A stretch of DNA of 64,000 bases. It comes from Siphonodentalium dalli. Its lineage: Eukaryota > Mollusca > Scaphopoda > Gadilida > Siphonodentaliidae. Below, piece by piece: positions 1 to 11,912 of the stretch. The notes under the pieces are model-generated. The model searched no databases. It was not told where the DNA came from and was given only the letters and a program-made list of their open reading frames with translations. The position numbers were made by a program, and so were the translations under genes. The stretch covers positions 206,697,934 through 206,761,933 of the forward strand of contig CP136063.1 in NCBI GenBank assembly GCA_032622095.1. Reading direction: 5' to 3'. How positions within the stretch are numbered: position 1 is the first letter of the stretch; each line of letters opens with the position of its first letter.

Positions 1-345
1 TTTTAATGTTTATACTTATTTTCGATGCGATCACTTAATTATTTAATTTTTATTCTTTATTGCAAAGACTACGGAAATTGACGACAAGATACAACTATGA
101 GACAAAGTGCCATGTCCAAGTAGTTCATGTTTTATTTGTGACTGGTATAACCAACAATAGGGCAGCATTTTGTTGGCAAATTACTACACATGGAGATACC
201 AGAATCAGTGCGACACATGTGTATATGTATAGTTAGATATACACATCAGTGTCGCCATATATGCTGGTTATAAGCCAAATGTCACCCTAAAGTAGATTTC
301 ACAAATATATATATGGATATATAGGTTCAAATCCAAATTTATACC
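1..345. other. AT-rich non-coding start of window
   Basis: No ORF of note and no recognised repeat. The stretch is AT-rich, with short alternating TA/CA tracts such as those near 220-245 and 305-325. Confidence 0.5.
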
Positions 346-745
346 GGGTATAAATGTGCATAAACTGGAGTTTATAATAAGAATAAATGTAGCTACATAT
401 ATTTATGCAGGTTTATTCCGTGAATAACTTGTATAAATTTGAGTTTATAACCAGAATAAATGTAGCTACATATATTTATGCAACTTTATTCAGTGAATAA
501 ATTTGTATTTATGCATAAAAGGTAGACAATAAATGAATGCATAAACGTGCGAATAAATTCGAGTTTATCCTGCTGAATAAAGGTGGGTTTATTCAGTGAA
601 TAAATTTGGAATAAATTTGGAAGTTTATTCATGAATAAATCGGTGCATACATTTCGGGATTTATACAAATTTATTCAGTGAATAAATTGACATAAATTTC
701 TGATTTATGCTCATTTATCTGGAATTTATTCAATGCATAAATTCC
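346..745. repeat. AT-rich palindromic tandem repeat built on TTTATTC/GAATAAA
   Basis: The words TTTATTCAGTGAATAAA, GAGTTTATAA and GAATAAATG recur in both orientations about every 20-40 bases. A ~73-bp direct duplication is visible around 382-409 and 455-482, both containing AATAAATGTAGCTACATAT. The minus-strand reading frames here are repeats of Leu/Phe/Thr/Glu codons and are not genes. Confidence 0.7.
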
Positions 746-2297
746 AGTTTTCGTGCAGTGTTGCTCATTGCTTAAATAGCTTATTTTGGGTAACCCCAAC
801 ACAAATCTCACGCATATTAAATTACTATGTGATGCACGTGCGGTCGTACTTTGATCTCGATTATTAACAAGTTCTGGTAATCGATCTGGGTAGTATAGCT
901 TATACATATGTCATTGTCCGCATGTCATATCTAACAATTAACGTCGCTATTATACAGGATCTCATCTCAACCCATGGCATGAAACCTTTATCGAAGTTGG
1001 ACTATTCCTGACCATCAGATCATGAATCCCGCCGAACGCATGTGCTTATCCCACGCACAATATTACTGCCGAATTGCCGGCACGACCATACAAATAATTG
1101 TATATGTACCTATTATATTGTATATAATTTGCACCTGTAAATATCAAACACACTGTCTTGCTCTACATGTACACTCTCTCCCACGAGGAGGCAATAAAGA
1201 ATATATATATTTATACAAGCTTCTTGTGTGCTTTCGACTTCTTAATAATGAGGCAGTTTTACCAGGTTTCGTGTTGTTTGGCGCCAGAATATTCGAAAAA
1301 TCACATTTTATAAAGAGCGTTTTTACTTCATTACCAACGAACGATGACAATTGAAGAGAAATTTAGAAAATAAGCTATATATTTATGATCATTCTGATCA
1401 CATTATTTTGGATGTTTCTCTTGGTGCTGTATTGGTGATGCATATGTATAACGACCATTATTTTTCATGTTTTATTGCCTGATAAATTCTTATGGAATGT
1501 TAACTTATTTGATGTCGAATTGGATGTGGCATATTTAAATCAAGAAAGAAAAAAACCCAAATACAATTGGATAGAAATATATTGCTCACATACACTGGCC
1601 GAATCCATAGCGCAACGGCAAACTTCGGAGGAAACGCCCCTCAACTGGCGAGTCCTAATTCGAATTAAATAATAATTGAAACGTGTTGCTTTTCGCCGTG
1701 GACAACAATAACTGTCCGTGCTAATCTGTGGGCGTATACTCGGGTAATCAAGACAGAGCTGTGGACCAGACCAAATGGATAGTTTGCTCCAATGGATTGA
1801 AGCTGATAGTAATAAGAGGTACGAGTAATTGTTACGAGATATTTTGAATCTGGCATAGTTTTCGTGTGCTGAGATTTCTCTCATGTCGGTGTGTTTTGCG
1901 TCAAAAGGACAACAGTCTTCTTCAACGGGAACTTGTCAAATCAACTAATGGCTCTGTATGAGATAAGCTCTAACGTATGTCGTTTGACTTATTTCTTGCT
2001 AAGTTTAATTTGATATATGGCCCCGATCCGAATCATATATTCAATTGAAGCGCATCATTTTCAGACTGCAGTCTAACCATCTTCAACATGTATGCGATTA
2101 TTCAAACATTATCGTAGACCATTATTGAGAGTTAGCAAACGCTCATAAACTTCCCCTTGGGTCGGCCCCATCTCTGAGTTGGTCTATTATGGTTGCGATG
2201 TTTTGATATTTTGCTTTATTTTAGAGTTATTGTTATTTGTTAAATGTTACTGTAAACGATTCTTGAGTTCTCACAATTGGATGATGATAATACGATT
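746..2297. other. Gene-free interval
   Basis: Only short overlapping ORFs on both strands (for example 1022-1354 plus and 1540-1884 minus), without recognisable domains. It contains one copy of a ~75-bp sequence that recurs near 30.6 kb, listed separately. Nothing else is recognised. Confidence 0.4.
1728..1799 (+). repeat. ~75-bp dispersed repeat, copy 1
   Basis: The segment beginning TGTGGGCGTATACTC and continuing through GACAGAGCTGTGGACCAG to GCTCCAATG is nearly identical to 30634-30708, in the same orientation, with similarity ending abruptly on both sides. The two copies flank the interrupted Gag-like element, so they could be remnants of its LTRs, or simply two copies of a short dispersed repeat. 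Confidence 0.6.
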
Positions 2298-2538
2298 TTA
2301 AACCATTTTGTGAGTGGAAATCATGGAATGTGTTTCAAATATATATACATTCCCAAACAATGTACTGTTACCAGAAAGTAGGAATACAAAACTTGTGGAT
2401 TGGCGGGTGCCTACATATGCCACCAAAAAGAGGGTGCAGACTTTACAACATAAACAACCCCCTACTCTCATATCTAATCGGGACCAATGGGTGATAGTGT
2501 TAGTTGGCCCTATACTGTTGGGTGATAATGTTATTTTC

Positions 2539-2885
2539 AGCAACGAGTGCCGACTTATAATGATACACATACAAATGAAGGCAATGTTAGTGGTGAATTG
2601 GAAGAAACACAGATATTAGTTAATCCCTATTTAATTTCTACCGAACGCCAATCCACTAGACACGACACAAGAAAGGTAAATAGAAACATAAGATATAAAA
2701 AGAAACTCCTTGGTAATATTCGAGCCTTAGTCCGTAGTTGTTTTCATTATGGTCATGTGATTAAACGCTCTTTATTATCTATTCAGCAGAACAGAATGGA
2801 GGTTAGGATAAGGCATACCGTTGTAACTATATTTAAATTAGGCACTATCGGATTAACAGCAAGTTCAGATGTTCATTATGGTTGA
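2539..2885 (+). other. Weak candidate exon, unrecognised
   Basis: An open frame of about 115 codons follows an acceptor-like GTTATTTTCAG at 2529-2539 and ends at 2885. The translation is basic in the middle, has no recognisable domain, and no partner exon was found. It may be chance. Confidence 0.15.
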
Positions 2886-3108
2886 TCTCAATTTTTGTAA
2901 ACATTACTTTCTGTTGCTATATATTTCTGTTCTGGCAATGCATGCAACTCTCTGCAATGCAGATGTGCCTTTAACAATAGCATGCGTATTCTCTTCTGAA
3001 CAGCAGGTCAAAAGAGACAAGATGCTTGTGAGCTTGTGTGATCATTTCAGTATCAATCCTACATTTGATGGAAGCCTACATTTAAGGAAGGCTCGTCACT
3101 ATAATTAG
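2869..3108 (+). CDS. Small ORF with signal-peptide-like N-terminus, unrecognised
   Basis: The 79-residue frame begins MFIMVDLNFCKHYF, followed by a hydrophobic stretch and a possible signal cleavage after an Asn-Ala about 25 residues in. The remainder is short, with two Cys residues, and matches nothing I recognise. It overlaps the previous open frame in another phase. Short ORFs of this length are expected by chance in AT-rich DNA, so this is recorded only as a candidate. Confidence 0.12.
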   Translation: MFIMVDLNFCKHYFLLLYISVLAMHATLCNADVPLTIACVFSSEQQVKRDKMLVSLCDHFSINPTFDGSLHLRKARHYN

Positions 3109-3423
3109 ATGCAGGATATTGGGAACGAGAGCAGCAGCTCTGTCCCGTTTGTCTTGTGTTACACGCCCCTGTTCTGTGGTACGACTGATTTTTATTGTAA
3201 CTAGGACTTTTGTTAACACATTGAGATATAGTTACTTGGCGCCCATTCTGCTGAATGGGTGCAATGTTTGAGGTTAGATGCGCCCCTGTGCTGGAAAACG
3301 CATAATAGCTGGTGGTCCTATATATATACACAGTGTGACATTATATGACTCCATTTCCCCTTTTTCCTTTAGACGCAAGGCATCACGTGAAAACAGCAGT
3401 TGTCACCAAAACAATGCAGCCAT

Positions 3424-4043
3424 CTATTATATATTTTGGAAGATCTGTGTGTCTGTGTGTCTGTCTGTGTGTCTGTGTGTCTGTGTGTTCGCGATGAACT
3501 CGAAAAAGGCCCACCCGATTTCGATGAAACTTGGTATGTGGCGGTATTTTCGGCCGGGGACGAACATAGGCATATTAATTTGTCCGTGCGACATGACCTT
3601 GACCTTGAAATCGGGTCATTTCAAGGTCAAACGCCCGAATATCACGGGATTTCGACGAAACTTGGTATGTGGGGGTACTTTCTTATGGCGAGTCTCATAA
3701 GCATATTAATTTGCCCGTGCGACGTGACCTTGACCTTGAAATCGGGTAACTTCAAGGTCAAATCGCCAATTTTGATGGGATTTCGACGAAATTTGATACG
3801 TGGGGTTACTTTTGTCCACTGATTGTTTTGGACGGGTCCAATCGTGACCCCGACCAGACCTTGACCTTCAAAATGATCAATTCAAGGTCAAATCGGGTAA
3901 AACCGGATGGATTTCGACGGGCACGTTTGTCGGTTACTTTTGTCCGGGCAGTGTTTTTGGACTGGTCAAATCGTGACCCCACTTGACCTTCAAAATGGAC
4001 AATTCAAGGTCAAAGCCCGGACGAAGTCGGGTCACCTTCTAGT
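3424..4043 (-). repeat. GGTCAAGGTCA-type repeat unit, type A, copy 1 (inverted relative to the 55.7-63.6 kb array)
   Basis: Reads on the minus strand from ACTAGAAGGTGACCCGACTT to a (CA/GACA)n tract and ATCTTCCAAAATATATAATA. The unit is about 620 bp and contains several GACCTTGACCTTGAAAT blocks. Overlapping ORFs of 120-140 codons here share translations with every other unit and are repeat-derived, not genes. Confidence 0.85.
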
Positions 4044-4669
4044 CTATTATATATTTTGGAAGATCTGTGTGTCTGTGTGTCTGTCTGTGTGTCTGTGTAT
4101 CTGTGTGTTCGCGATGAACTCGAAAACGGCCCACCCGATTTCGATGAAACTTGGTATGTGGCGGTATTTTCGGCCGGGGACGAACATAGGCATATTAATT
4201 TGTCCGTGCGACATGACCTTGACCTTGAAATCTGGTCATTTCAAGGTCAAACGCCCGAATATCACGGGATTTCGATGAAACTTGGTATGTGGGGATACTT
4301 TCTTATGGCGAGTCTCATAAGCATATTCATTTGCCCGTGCGACGTGACCTTGACCTTGAAATCGGGTAACTTCAAGGTCAAATCGCCAATTTTGATGGGA
4401 TTTCGACGAAATTTGATACGTGGGGTTACTTTTGTCCAATGATTGTTTTGGACGGGTCCAATCGTGACCCCGACCAGACCTTGACCTTCAAAATGATCAA
4501 TTCAAGGTCAAATCGGGTAAAACCGGATGGATTTCGACGGGCACGTTTGTCGGGTACTTTTGTCCGGGCAGTGTTTTTGGACTGGTCAAATCGTGACCCC
4601 ACTTGACCTTGACCTTCAAAATGGACAATTCAAGGTCAAAGCCCGGACGAAGTCGGGTCACCTTCTAGT
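4044..4669 (-). repeat. GGTCAAGGTCA-type repeat unit, type A, copy 2
   Basis: Tandem copy of the preceding unit with only scattered substitutions, so the pair is young. The outer boundary CTAGT at 4665-4669 abuts a TATATATATA tract. The inner end at 3424 abuts unrelated sequence ending GCAGCCAT. Confidence 0.85.
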
Positions 4670-5047
4670 TATATATATATGGAATATAATTACCGAAAAA
4701 TAATTAAGTAATTATTATCCACCATGGTCAAGGAAAAATTAGACAATGAGGGATGTGAGACATACAAATACGTCAATATTATACTATATTGACGTCCACA
4801 AATCGACAAAAATTGATTTAGAATACACAAAAAATTCTGACGATATGCTGTGGACGTAGTTAATACCATAATTATTATGCAGATATACATGTAATGTATC
4901 TACATGTATGCCCAAAAACCAGCTGGCTTTGGTGAATGAAAATTTGTATAAAAAAAACAGGCCACATATCTATGACACTTTTTAATCACTCCATTTACCC
5001 CGTTAAAAATAGCAAAAAAAACATTTTCCTATGAGATCACAACTTAA
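4670..5047. other. AT-rich non-coding spacer
   Basis: No gene. It lies between the inverted type A pair and the C-terminal fragment of the minus-strand Gag-like gene, and would hold the 3' untranslated region of that element. No LTR was recognised in it. Confidence 0.4.
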
Positions 5048-5602
5048 TTATTGTCGCGAGGTATACGAGGTCCGTGCGTTACATGGAGAGTGTTGGTGCA
5101 AGAAGCTTTTTGCTTTCTTTCGCCATAACAGTGTGAACATCCATAATGACGAAAATGGTGTGATTACAGCCCTGGCTACTAGTTCATTACTAGTGTAACA
5201 TTTCAATGATTTGTGCAAGAAACAGCGAGGACCATTCATTTTGGTTGACTTTTTGCAAATTTGTTTCTCCTTAGTTTGTTCGACTGTGGTTTCAGTATTT
5301 GAACATATTGAAAATATAGAGTTAGTGCGCCTTGTTTCTTTATTGATTACGCAAGGCCCTACTCTGATAACATGTGTTTCTGGCATGTCAGTACTGGACA
5401 AACTATTATCACTCTGGTGCGATTCGACAAATTTAGCCGCTTCGGATGATTTAGTATTATTTGTGACGTCACACTGTGGTTGCATTTCGAGCGACTGTGT
5501 GTCCCACGATTGTGGTATAGAAATGATCGTTTTGGATTCTGTACAACAGGCGGCATGTTTCTTCGCAAGAAGCCTGTCATACTTAGAAGCCTGTCATACT
5601 TA
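5048..5602 (-). pseudogene. Gag-like gene, C-terminal segment (separated from 25285-29382 by a 19.7-kb insertion)
   Basis: At 5580 on the minus strand the frame resumes with Met-Thr-Gly-Phe-Leu, just where the frame at 25290 ends (Tyr-Met-Thr-Gly). Both flanks carry the CTGTCAT-ACTT sequence. About 20 residues later there is a decayed zinc knuckle: the order is L-Y-H-N then G-T-H then K-C, where the family has C-x2-C-x4-H-x4-C, so two Cys are lost. One frame change near 5490 leads into a further 145 codons, hydrophilic and Ser/Thr/Asn-rich, ending at 5048. A tandem 17-bp duplication (AGAAGCCTGTCATACTT) sits at the junction and puts in a stop. No protease or RT follows. Confidence 0.6.
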
Positions 5603-7470
5603 GGTGTGTGAAGTTGGTTTGACATTGGACCTTGGACGTTCAACAAAAACGATCTAAACACCGCATATTTGCAGATGAAAATTACTGTGAAGTTGGTTTG
5701 ACATTGGACGTTGGACGTTCAACAACAACGATCTTAAAACCGCTTATTTGCAGCTGAATCGAATCGCACATATATAGGCACAGGTAGAACCGCTTTGTTT
5801 CGGTCCAAGCGGTATTGCGTGGGAATAATCTATGCTCCATAGGATTTCCCTACCGAAATTTTATGGTTATTGATCCACTGGTTTTGCCTCTACCCTCTGC
5901 ACTCACGGCGAACTTTAGACAGAATTTTCTAAGTCGAACGTCCATTTGTTTACCGTTCGAAAGACATTCAAACAGACATTCAAATATATGCTTCTGGCCC
6001 AATTATAGGGCCCGTTTCGGGTGCCATGGGCGTACCCGGATGTGTAACGAATGAAAATCATCGGCATATCATAATGCTTGCAGTTTGTGAGATAATGGGG
6101 GTGATCAAATATTTGGGAATATCGCTGTGAAGTTGGACGGACGTTGGACGTTCGTGGACATTCGCGACACGGTCTGTTTTCAATGAAATACCATAGACTC
6201 GCATTTGTTGATATGACTAACAGCTGCCTTGTGCCCACACAACTCTTATTTAAAAAAATCACCCTCCTTGCAAACATATTTCCATGCAAATAATCAAATT
6301 GTTGAATGTCCACGAACGTCCAACGTCCGTCTAACTTCACAGCACAATTTCCAAAAAAAAAAAAACGCAGTTTGCACCAGGAGACTTCTCTTGACATAAT
6401 TCGCGCTCTCAAACAGACAAATTAAAAAACAAATTTAAGAGAATTTTCCGAATGTTTTTTACTTTGAAAAACATTGGACGTTGGACGTTCAACACTGTGG
6501 ATCTAAAAAGGGGTTACCGGCAGGTGACTCGAATCGCACATATATAGGCACAGGTAGAACCGCTTTGTTTCGGTCCAAGCGGTATTGCGTGGGAATAATC
6601 TATGCTCCATAGGATTTCCCTACCGAAATTTCAAGGTTATTGATCCACTGGTTTTGCCTCTACCCTCTGCACTCACGGCGAACTTTAGACAGAATTTTCT
6701 AAGTCGAACGTCCATTTGTTTACCTTTCGAAAGACATTCAAACAGACATTCAAATATATGCTTCTGGCCCAATTATAGGGCCCGTTTCGGGTGCCATGGG
6801 CTTACCCGGATGTGTAACGAATGAAAATCATCGGCATATCATAATGCTTGCAGTTTGTGAGATAATGGGGGTGATCAAATATTTGGGAATATCGCTGTGA
6901 AGTTGGACGGACGTTGGACGTTCGTGGACATTCGCGACACGGTCTGTTTTCAATGAAATACCATAGACTCGCATTTGTTGATATGAATAACAGCTGCCTT
7001 GTGCCCACACAACTCTTATTTAAAAAAATCACCCTCCTTGCAAACATATTTCCATGCAAATAATCAAATTGTTGAATGTCCACGAACGTCCAACGTCCGT
7101 CTAACTTCACAGCACAATTTCCAACAAAAAAAAAACGCAGTTTGCACCAGGAGACTTCTCTTGACATAATTCGCGCTCTCAAACAGACAAATTAAAAAAC
7201 AAATTTAAGAGAATTTTCCGAATGTTTTTTACTTTGAAAAACATTGGACGTTGGACGTTCAACACTGTGGATCTAAAAAGGGGTTACCGGCAGGTGACTC
7301 GAATCGCACATATATAGGCACAGGTAGAACCGCTTTGTTTCGGTCCAAGCGGTATTGCGTGGGAATAATCTATGCTCCATAGGATTTCCCTACCGAAATT
7401 TCAAGGTTATTGATCCACTGGTTTTGCCTCTACCCTCTGCACTCACGGCGAACTTTAGACATATTGTTCT
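5603..7470 (+). repeat. Left inverted-repeat arm: tandem ~770-bp units
   Basis: The word GAATCGCACATATATAGGCA recurs at 5761, 6531 and 7301, giving a 770-bp period with two full units and one partial. It is preceded by two ~75-bp units carrying GTTGGACGTTCAACA. Each long unit also holds an internal inverted pair around GACGTTGGACGTTCGTGG (about 6122-6166 and 6306-6345). Unit 2 is almost identical to unit 1. ORFs of 79 and 126-165 codons repeat in every unit and are not credible genes. Confidence 0.85.
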
Positions 7471-9480
7471 AAGTTCCGAACGAGATTCAAACATGTGCTT
7501 CGAAGTATCTTATAGGGTTCTTATTCGATATATTTGAATGCTTGTATAAATACTTTTTGTAATATATCTTTTATAAAATTATTGCGTTTAATCAGAGACG
7601 TGGAGACATGGTTTGGGGGGGGGGGGGGGTGGGGTGGTACCTGCCAAAACATTAGTTGGAAATTTCACACCAACAAAAGGTCGAAAATGTTCTTGAAGTT
7701 TGATTTTCGAACAATTTATTGTTTTTGGACCAATATATTTGCATATTTTCCTATCTTTGTTCAAAATTTTGGACTGAGATGGTCATCAGTTGGAAATATT
7801 CAAACATTATGGGAGTGACAGGTTGGAAATTCCTAACACTTGGAAAGCTTGTGTCCTGGTCCCTCCCCTGTGGCCAGTCAAAACCAGCTTGTTAATTTAA
7901 GAAAACAATATTGTCATACATTTGGTTAACATTGTCATTGGAATTGTCATCAGTTGGAAATTTTCCAACCTAAGCTTTGAAATTGAAGGTTTGAAATATC
8001 CAACTCTATAGGAAGGCTGAAGGCTAGTCTAGATGCTAGGATTTGCGATATTCTTGTTCAGATTTCAACAAATTTCCATGGCCGGCCCGGTGTGTCATTG
8101 TCCCTCCCCCGTGGCCAATACAAAACTGCTATTTAGTTTAAAAAAATAATTAACAATTTTACTACTATTGGTTCAACTTGTGGAGTGAAATGGTCATCGG
8201 TTGGAAAATTTTCACTTTAGCCTACACAAACATGACACTAAATCAACCAAATTAAGTAGGGGACATAATTAAATAACTAAATAAACACTACATCAATAAA
8301 ATAAAGTCGATTTAATCCCTTCTAATTAATGTGCATGCGCCATGTGCATTTGTCTGGAGTTAGACCACTAGATGTTAGGATTTATACAATTTTTTAGGTT
8401 AAAATATCTGAATTTTCTCATACCGGGAATATATAGAACCGTGGTTTATTAATATATAGGATACTAGGCATGATCACTGAGGTGCAAGAGGGCGGGTTGC
8501 AAATGGAATTATGCAAACCTTGTGCTTGGTTTGATTCTGATTCAAGGGGGTGTGTGCAATTAGAATTTCCGAAGATGGACACCCCCCCAACACAGACCCT
8601 CTAGCCACGTCCCTGCGTTTAATCAGACAGTGGTCGGTCAATTTTTTTGCAGTTTCGCGCTGGACTTCGCTAAAATTGGCACGACTCCCACATGGGCACA
8701 AGACGAACTGCTTTGTTTTGGACAGAGTTGTCCACGGGAAGAATCATTGAGCCAGAAGACTCCCCTGTTGAATTTGAAGGACATTCAAACAAACATTCAA
8801 ATATAAAACTGAAATACATTTGAATGTTTGTAGACACCAAATACAATTATAATAGCTGTGTGTTGAAATCCTTGCGTTTAATTAGACATGGGGGGGGGGG
8901 GGCAATTAAGTGTATTGACAGAGGTTTGCGCAGGAGAATAAGATGACACAATGTTGAAATAAATCAGCTTCATTTATATATTAAAACATAGAAAACTTGT
9001 AGGTGTACACATATCAAACTAGAGTATGTGAAGGCAACAAAAATGTTAACATATACTATCATTTGAACTATATATTGGTGATGCTAATTTGCTTGTTTAC
9101 ACTCATGGACGGATGAAATAAAACAGTATAGTTAAAATCCAATATTCATGAATACCATTATAAAATGCCACACATTTGTATCAAAAATTGGAATGTGTCC
9201 TACAATGTTAAAAGTGCAACAGTTCAAGTTAATTGTGCCCCAAAGTGTGTCAATATGAGGATATTTTTGTTAACTTTTTCCCTATATGGAAACAAGTAGG
9301 GGATTCAGGTATCTTCTAACATTTATTGTTATGCCCATTATATATAAATCTTTCCCCTTCATGTCATGAAAAATTATTATATATATAGTATCCAGTTGAA
9401 TCAGTATAATTTAGGCTTGAACATTGTTGGTCACTTCAAATACTATTATTTATATCAAATCACAGGATGTATAATGGCCA
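7471..9480. other. Gene-free interior with G-run and TTGGAAATT-rich repeats
   Basis: Between 7650 and 8220 the words AGTTGGAAATTT and CCAACTT recur irregularly. Homopolymer G tracts lie at about 7616-7629 and 8889-8902, each preceded by a TTGCGTTTAAT-AGACATGG motif that also occurs near 8613. A diverged copy of the 770-bp unit can be recognised at about 8700-8815 (CTGCTTTGTTTTGGA, then a doubled ACATTCAAA). No coding region is supported. Confidence 0.5.
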
Positions 9481-9489
9481 TGTTTTTGA

Positions 9490-10350
9490 TTGAAAATGTA
9501 TCAAATTTGATAGCTCCTATCCGGAGGCGATCGCAGACATGCCTCTGCATGGTGTGCCGATTGAAATGTGAAATTAAAGATTGTGGCTGGCAGCCATGTT
9601 TTAAACAAAAATTCAGAAAAAAATGGTAAGCTCCCATCTAGAGGTCACAGCAAGGATAGATATGAAGTTTGGAGACGATTGGATGAGGGATGATGTGGTC
9701 TGTAGGGCGTGCCAAAGAATTTAGTCATGCAAAGAGTAAAATCCAAGATGGCTGCCAGCGACCATGTTTTTTTGTTTTTATAAAAAAACGCATTCAAATT
9801 CAATACATGTAGCTCCCATCTAGTGGTGATCTCAAACATGCCTGTAACTTTTCCAAACATTTTGCCAATATTTATGGGCTGCAGCACAGGCTCCTGGGGA
9901 AAAATAGCAGATATACCAATTAAAGTATTACTGTTAAAGTATATATTGGAATATCTGGTATTTATTCCCAGGGGCCTGTGGGCTGTATGGTGTTTAATTA
10001 GAATGTGAAAACCAGAATGGCCACTATCGGCAATGTATTAAAATTTGGAATAAATGGTAAGTACCCATCTAAAGGTCACCACGAGGATCCATATGAAGTT
10101 TGGTGATGATCAGATGAGTGATGTGGTATGTAGGGTATCTCAAAGTGTTGTCATGCAAAGAGTAATATCCAAGATGGCTGCTGGCAGTCATGTTTTTAAT
10201 CGAAAATTATTTTAATTCGATAGATATAGATGTTATCCTAGCTAATCAAGCCTGTAAAACAAAATTCGGAAAAAATTGATGGCTCCCATCTAGGGGTCAC
10301 CCCGAATATCCATAATGAAGTTTGGTGATGATCGGATGAGAGATTTGACC
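9490..10350 (+). repeat. Dispersed repeat with AAGATGGCTGC core, copies in tandem
   Basis: Recurring order: CCAAGATGGCTGC, GCCATGTTTTT, an A-run, TTCGATAGCTCCCATCTAG, AGGTCACC, then ATGAAGTTTGGTGATGATC. Copies start near 9520, 9745 and 10170, with partial copies near 9815 and 10285. Further copies occur at 11395-11500 and 15890-16270. It is diverged between copies and non-coding. Confidence 0.6.
9885..9980. repeat. 96-bp hairpin with CACAGG...CCTGTG ends
   Basis: The left arm CACAGGCTCCTGGGGAAAAA and right arm ending TTCCCAGGGGCCTGTG pair over about 38 bases around a short AT-rich centre. The ends match the inverted repeats of the larger element at 12898-13609, so this looks like a minimal derivative of it. 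Confidence 0.7.
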
Positions 10351-11912
10351 TGTATGATGTTCTGAAGGAAATCGTAAACACAAAAAATGGGAGTTTTGTG
10401 TACCAAATTCTTCACAATTACAAAGGAAGTAGAAAAGAGTTATATTGCTACTATTGGAACCAAAATTTAAAAATTTCATATGCTCGTCTGTTGTGTATAC
10501 ATGATTTTACATGTATATCATTTTAAATATATTACGCATTTAATTTCCTGAGAATACCGTACATTTGAAGATTTGATAAAAAAACAAACATGTTGTTGTA
10601 CATATGACTAGAATGAATGGATGAGGCTACAATGAATGAATGAAGTCGATATCATCATTATTTTGTATGATGCGACTAGAAAGAGCAATATCACAAGAAA
10701 GTGCTGCACGTGTGGCTGGAATCTTCAACATATCCACCAACACAGGAAACATATCACAAAAACATAATCACTAAATTAGCTCTCAGGTCAAGATCAATAT
10801 TTTAAAACAAATTCACAACATATCTTGAAGAAAGCATTGATGGATAACAAGAAAATAAGTTTCTTTCTATATATTACATAAATAAAAAGCAAACATGTAG
10901 AAATACTATGAATATAAACAAAATGCTAGATTCTCACCCACTCCCGACCCTATTTTTGGTCCATCATTTGATTTTTTTTTTTTACTAGTATATGGAAATT
11001 ATTTTTACATAAACTCATTTTCCTTATAATTACCAGGTTTCCATCATTCATTGAGCACATGCATGTATTTTGCACTAATCCATGGCTCAAATTAATTCAT
11101 TTGTTGCATATATATTCTGTTGAGTATAAACGGGAGATGGTCCCATAAATGGAGGTATTTATCGTACAGTAACCCTTTAGCAAGAATAAAATATCAAAAC
11201 GAGGGTTGCACATCAAAGAGTTTTTTTTCCCCATAAGAGTCACTCTGTCTGACCAAGAATCACTAAAAATGGACGACTAAATAACCATAACTCAGAACTA
11301 AGGGCCATTACTCAGGTAAAAATAAGCTTGTAAAGTTTCAAAAACAAATCTGCAATAAATGTGGGCTGAAGGGCATGCTGACGAATTCACATTTGAAATT
11401 CAAGATGGCTGCTTGCGGCCATGTTTTTCATAAAAAATCGTTCAAATTCGATAGCTCCCATTTGGAGGTGATCATAGACTCAAATGCTGAATATCATTGA
11501 AATCGGTCAAAGTTTGAGTTATCTAGCTAACTTGTCATGAATGATCAGTCACTAAAAATAGACAAAATAACACCCATAACTTTCATATAAAAAAACCGGA
11601 AAATCTGGTTTTCGAACTTGTTCGAGATATTGTTGTTGCAGACGCATATACCAAATATCAATTAAATCGGTTGATGTTTGTTTGAGTTACTAGTATCCCA
11701 CTAATGGTCTTGCACAATGGTCCGGACGCCTACCTACTCACCTCGCCAAACCGTAAGTTGAGTTTTTGAAACTTGACTAATAAAATACGATATGAATTAT
11801 CGACCCCAATAAAAACAATTGGATGAGAATCTAGTGTTTATAATGGCAAGATATGTGTTAGTCCATGTTTTTTTGACATAAATCAGTTAGTGAAATTGGT
11901 AGGTATAACACT
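10351..11912. other. Gene-free interval with dispersed repeats
   Basis: Holds one copy (about 10665-10900) of a dispersed repeat with TGATGGATAACAAG-AAATAAGT, shared with about 13700-13900 and partly with 15440-15600. A further AAGATGGCTGC repeat copy lies at about 11395-11510. No gene is seen. Confidence 0.5.

Noticed and set aside
1022-1884. ORFs 1022-1354 plus and 1540-1884 minus as genes
   Set aside because: No domain, both strands open over much of the same stretch, and the second overlaps a dispersed repeat.
3278-4442. Overlapping plus-strand ORFs of 123-140 codons
   Set aside because: They lie in the type A repeat units and share translation with ORFs in every other unit; codons come from the GACCTTGACCTTGA repeats.
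5815-7537. ORFs of 79, 126 and 165 codons repeated in each 770-bp unit
   Set aside because: They repeat in each copy, including reversed ones, overlap in several frames, have no domain, and one frame includes an A12 run.
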